A stretch of DNA of 64,000 nt from Gammaproteobacteria bacterium (GTDB taxonomy: Bacteria; Pseudomonadota; Gammaproteobacteria; SZUA-152): the NCBI GenBank assembly GCA_021647705.1, contig JAKIUF010000011.1, positions 32,774 through 96,773 on the forward strand. Reading direction: 5' to 3'. Under the pieces are notes generated by a model. That model made no database searches and was not told where the DNA came from. It was given only the letters and a program-made list of their open reading frames with translations. The position numbers and the translations under genes are program-made. Positions 62,012 to 64,000 of this stretch are shown piece by piece (within the stretch, counting starts at the first letter, position 1; the number at the start of each line of letters is the position of its first letter).

Positions 62012-63097
62012 TCAGGTGTTTTTCTCACGTCGCGCACGCACTGCGGCGGCGAGTTCGTGTAGCAGAGGCACACTGCTTTCCCAGTTGATGCAGGCATCGG
62101 TGATGCTTTGCCCGAACAGCATGTCCTGCCTCTCAGTAATATCCTGCCGACCTTCCTGCAAATGACTTTCGATCATTGCCCCTTTGATGCGGACATCGCC
62201 CGCAGCGATCTGTGCGGCCACATCCTGGCCCACTGCAATCTGGCGCTGGTGTTGCTTGCTGCTGTTGGCATGGCTGAAATCAATCATTAAGCGTGGTGTC
62301 AGCCCACCATTTTGTATTTCCTGTGAGGCGGCTTTAACACTTTGTGCGTCGTAATTGGGTTCACCGCCGCCGCCACGTAAAATAATATGACAGTCGTCGT
62401 TGCCCGTGGTCGCAAAAATAGCGGAATGTCCCGCCTTGGTCAGTGATAGAAAATAATGTGGCTGACTAGCAGCGTGTACTGCATCAATGGCAATTTTCAG
62501 GCTGCCGTTGGTACCGTTTTTGAAGCCTACAGGACAGGATAGCCCGGAAGCCAGCTCACGATGCGCCTGACTTTCGGTAGTGCGAGCACCGATGGCACCC
62601 CAGCTGATGAGATCAGAAATATATTGCGGTGTAATCAAATCGAGGTATTCGGTGCCGGCGGGCACGCCCATGTTATTGATATCACACAATAATTGACGGG
62701 CCAGACTCAGTCCGTGATTGATTTCAAAGCTGCCATCGAGAAGAGGATCGTTGATCAGTCCCTTCCAGCCTACCGTCGTGCGGGGTTTTTCAAAATAGAC
62801 ACGCATAATAATCAGCAGGTCATCGGCCAATTCTTCACGCTGGACTTTGAGGCGTGAAGCATATTCCAATGCGGCTTTGGGGTCATGGATGGAGCAGGGA
62901 CCAATCACCACCAACAGGCGATCATCCGGTCCATGCAAAATATTATGCACGGCCTGACGAGTCTGGGCCGTGGTTTGCATGGCGGTGTCGGAAATTGGGT
63001 GTTCCGCAATGATTGTTTCCGGTGCCACCACTTCTTTGATGGCCTGGATGCGTAAATCGTCTGTTTTGTATTGTGTTGGCATAGCGCGTGTGATCAT
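62012..63097 (-). CDS. aroG: 3-deoxy-7-phosphoheptulonate (DAHP) synthase, AroG type
   Basis: A 361-aa enzyme that joins phosphoenolpyruvate and erythrose-4-phosphate, the first step of aromatic amino-acid synthesis. Motifs: VVIGPCSIHDP, RVYFEKPRTTVGWKG, AIGARTTESQ, GFKNGTNG and DFSHANSSKQ. The start is at ATG 63097; the ATG at 63082 is also possible, since neither has a strong ribosome-binding site. Feedback specificity (Phe/Tyr/Trp) cannot be inferred. Confidence 0.94.
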   Translation of the reverse strand: MITRAMPTQYKTDDLRIQAIKEVVAPETIIAEHPISDTAMQTTAQTRQAVHNILHGPDDRLLVVIGPCSIHDPKAALEYASRLKVQREELADDLLIIMRVYFEKPRTTVGWKGLINDPLLDGSFEINHGLSLARQLLCDINNMGVPAGTEYLDLITPQYISDLISWGAIGARTTESQAHRELASGLSCPVGFKNGTNGSLKIAIDAVHAASQPHYFLSLTKAGHSAIFATTGNDDCHIILRGGGGEPNYDAQSVKAASQEIQNGGLTPRLMIDFSHANSSKQHQRQIAVGQDVAAQIAAGDVRIKGAMIESHLQEGRQDITERQDMLFGQSITDACINWESSVPLLHELAAAVRARREKNT

Positions 63098-63210
63098 GAA
63101 ATCGCTGTAAAGTGAGCGGTGTATTGTCGCCTAAACCGCCTTCTTCGTCGAGTTTGTGATGCATTCAAGCTTCAGGCAGACTGCGGCAAGCCGATGACCC
63201 GGGAGATATG

Positions 63211-64000
63211 ATGCAATTATGGTCTTTGATAAAACTACAAGTAGGGGATTACCGACGGGGACTGTTGGTGGTGGGGCTATGTTTGTTGTTGAATTTGTTG
63301 TTAAGTCTGCCTGCGGTGGCTTATCACCTGCCTAAGTGGGAGGTTGGGCTGGGTGCGGGGATATTGCGTGTGCCTGCCTATCGTGGTGCCAGCGACAAAA
63401 AAAATATTGGGTTGCCGGTACCATATATTGCTTACCGGGGAGATCGTTTTACGGTGGATGAGGACGGTATGCGCGGCGAATTGATGCAAAAAAATTGGAT
63501 GCATCTGGATTTCAGTGTGGCGGGCAGTTTGCCGGTGTCCAGTGGCGGGAGTGCGCGTGAGGGTATGCCGGACCTGGATCCAATCGGTGAAATCGGTCCT
63601 TCCCTGAAGTTTTTTCTGGGGCAGCAAGGTCATCGTCACCAAGGCTGGGAGCAGCAATGGTGGTTGCGTATGCCGTTACGGGCAGCGTTGTCAGTGGGAG
63701 ACCCATTGATCGGCTACCAGGGCTGGGTGTTTTCGCCTCATTTGAACTGGGTGTGGGTAAAGGGAGTGGCGCAGGCACGCTGGCGCTGGAACCTGTCTGC
63801 CGGACCTATTTTTGCGAGTCGACAATATCACGATTATTTTTATACCGTATCTGATCGTTATGCGAGCGCAGGCCGGCCTGTCTATGCTGCAACCGTAGGT
63901 TACAGCGGTAGTCGGGCGACGTTGGGTCTGTCGGTGAATTCCAAAAAGTGGTTTGTCGGTGCCTTTGTGCGTTATGACGATTTGCGTGGTGCGGTGTTTG
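63211..64000 (+). CDS. MipA/OmpV-family outer-membrane protein (3'-truncated by window edge)
   Basis: The frame runs from ATG 63211 (GGGAG five nt upstream; the ATG at 63208 is too close) to the window end without a stop, so the C-terminus is missing. A signal peptide (long Leu-rich core, cleaved near VAYHLP) is followed by WEVGLGAGILRVPAYRGASDKKNIGLPVPYIAYRGDRF, the MipA/OmpV signature. The remaining barrel repeats end in FVGAFVRYDDLRG. MipA proteins interact with murein-synthesis scaffolds in E. coli, and OmpV-like porins serve other roles; which applies here is unknown. It is divergent from aroG. Confidence 0.88.
   Translation, partial: MQLWSLIKLQVGDYRRGLLVVGLCLLLNLLLSLPAVAYHLPKWEVGLGAGILRVPAYRGASDKKNIGLPVPYIAYRGDRFTVDEDGMRGELMQKNWMHLDFSVAGSLPVSSGGSAREGMPDLDPIGEIGPSLKFFLGQQGHRHQGWEQQWWLRMPLRAALSVGDPLIGYQGWVFSPHLNWVWVKGVAQARWRWNLSAGPIFASRQYHDYFYTVSDRYASAGRPVYAATVGYSGSRATLGLSVNSKKWFVGAFVRYDDLRGAVF

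Noticed and set aside
1..64000. CRISPR arrays, tRNA or rRNA genes and intact insertion sequences
   Set aside because: No regularly spaced repeats, no cloverleaf and no transposase were seen while reading both strands.

Overview
The window looks like chromosomal DNA of a gammaproteobacterium. The evidence is the glyQ-glyS and gmhB-plsC gene pairs, OxyR, an adenylylatable type I glutamine synthetase with NtrC-type enhancer sites, RlmKL, ApaH, YgiQ, ZapE, YcgL and an AroG-type DAHP synthase. The sequence alone does not allow a firm genus; a free-living, possibly sulfur- or metal-exposed lineage is only an inference. Both ends are cut: the first gene lacks its 5' end and the last lacks its 3' end.

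Layout. 1-5.7 kb: a compact plus-strand defence-type operon (IetA-like AAA+ ATPase, IetS-like subtilase, TOTE-type primase/polymerase-helicase). 5.8-9 kb: a secreted kexin-like lipoprotein protease with PKD domains, followed by a small exported protein resembling an external chaperone/prodomain. 9.2-15.8 kb (minus): glyQ-glyS and gmhB-plsC-oxyR, separated by about 1.2 kb holding a 23-codon membrane microprotein, a glucosaminidase fragment and a coupled exported protein. 16-26 kb: an orphan response regulator, a GCS2-family ligase, glnA, a three-gene overlapping set (PP-loop ATPase, TusA-like, CDF transporter), plsY and hypotheticals. 26-37.7 kb: folB-folK, a diguanylate cyclase, a pteridine reductase operon, MidA, a methyltransferase, uppP, apaH, two DUF proteins and ygiQ.

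37.7-43.4 kb (minus) is the most unusual part. It encodes a receiver-like regulator, a Ras-like GTPase, an ABC-ATPase fused to a dual-specificity phosphatase and a Roadblock-like protein. These are followed, after a hairpin, by a cysteine-cluster protein and a ferredoxin-reductase-globin-zinc-ribbon fusion. 44-54.3 kb: zapE, a small lipoprotein, a second Roadblock-like gene and a copper/silver efflux operon (cusF-like, Met/His-rich outer-membrane protein, cusC, cusB, cusA). 54.3-64 kb: a non-coding stretch with a 206-bp tandem duplication, then rlmKL, a 2-Cys peroxiredoxin, a response regulator with a degenerate cyclase domain, an AlkC-like alkylation-repair protein, ycgL, a YbaK-type deacylase, aroG and the start of a MipA/OmpV protein.

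Small repeats are prominent: one MITE-like pair with matching terminal inverted repeats (18.6 and 31.2 kb), two further long inverted-repeat elements (43.8 and 45.7 kb), and several perfect hairpins. Likely regulatory sequence is clearest upstream of glnA (a sigma-54 promoter with two NtrC-like sites 30 bp apart) and upstream of the cysteine-cluster/globin pair (a Fur-like box).
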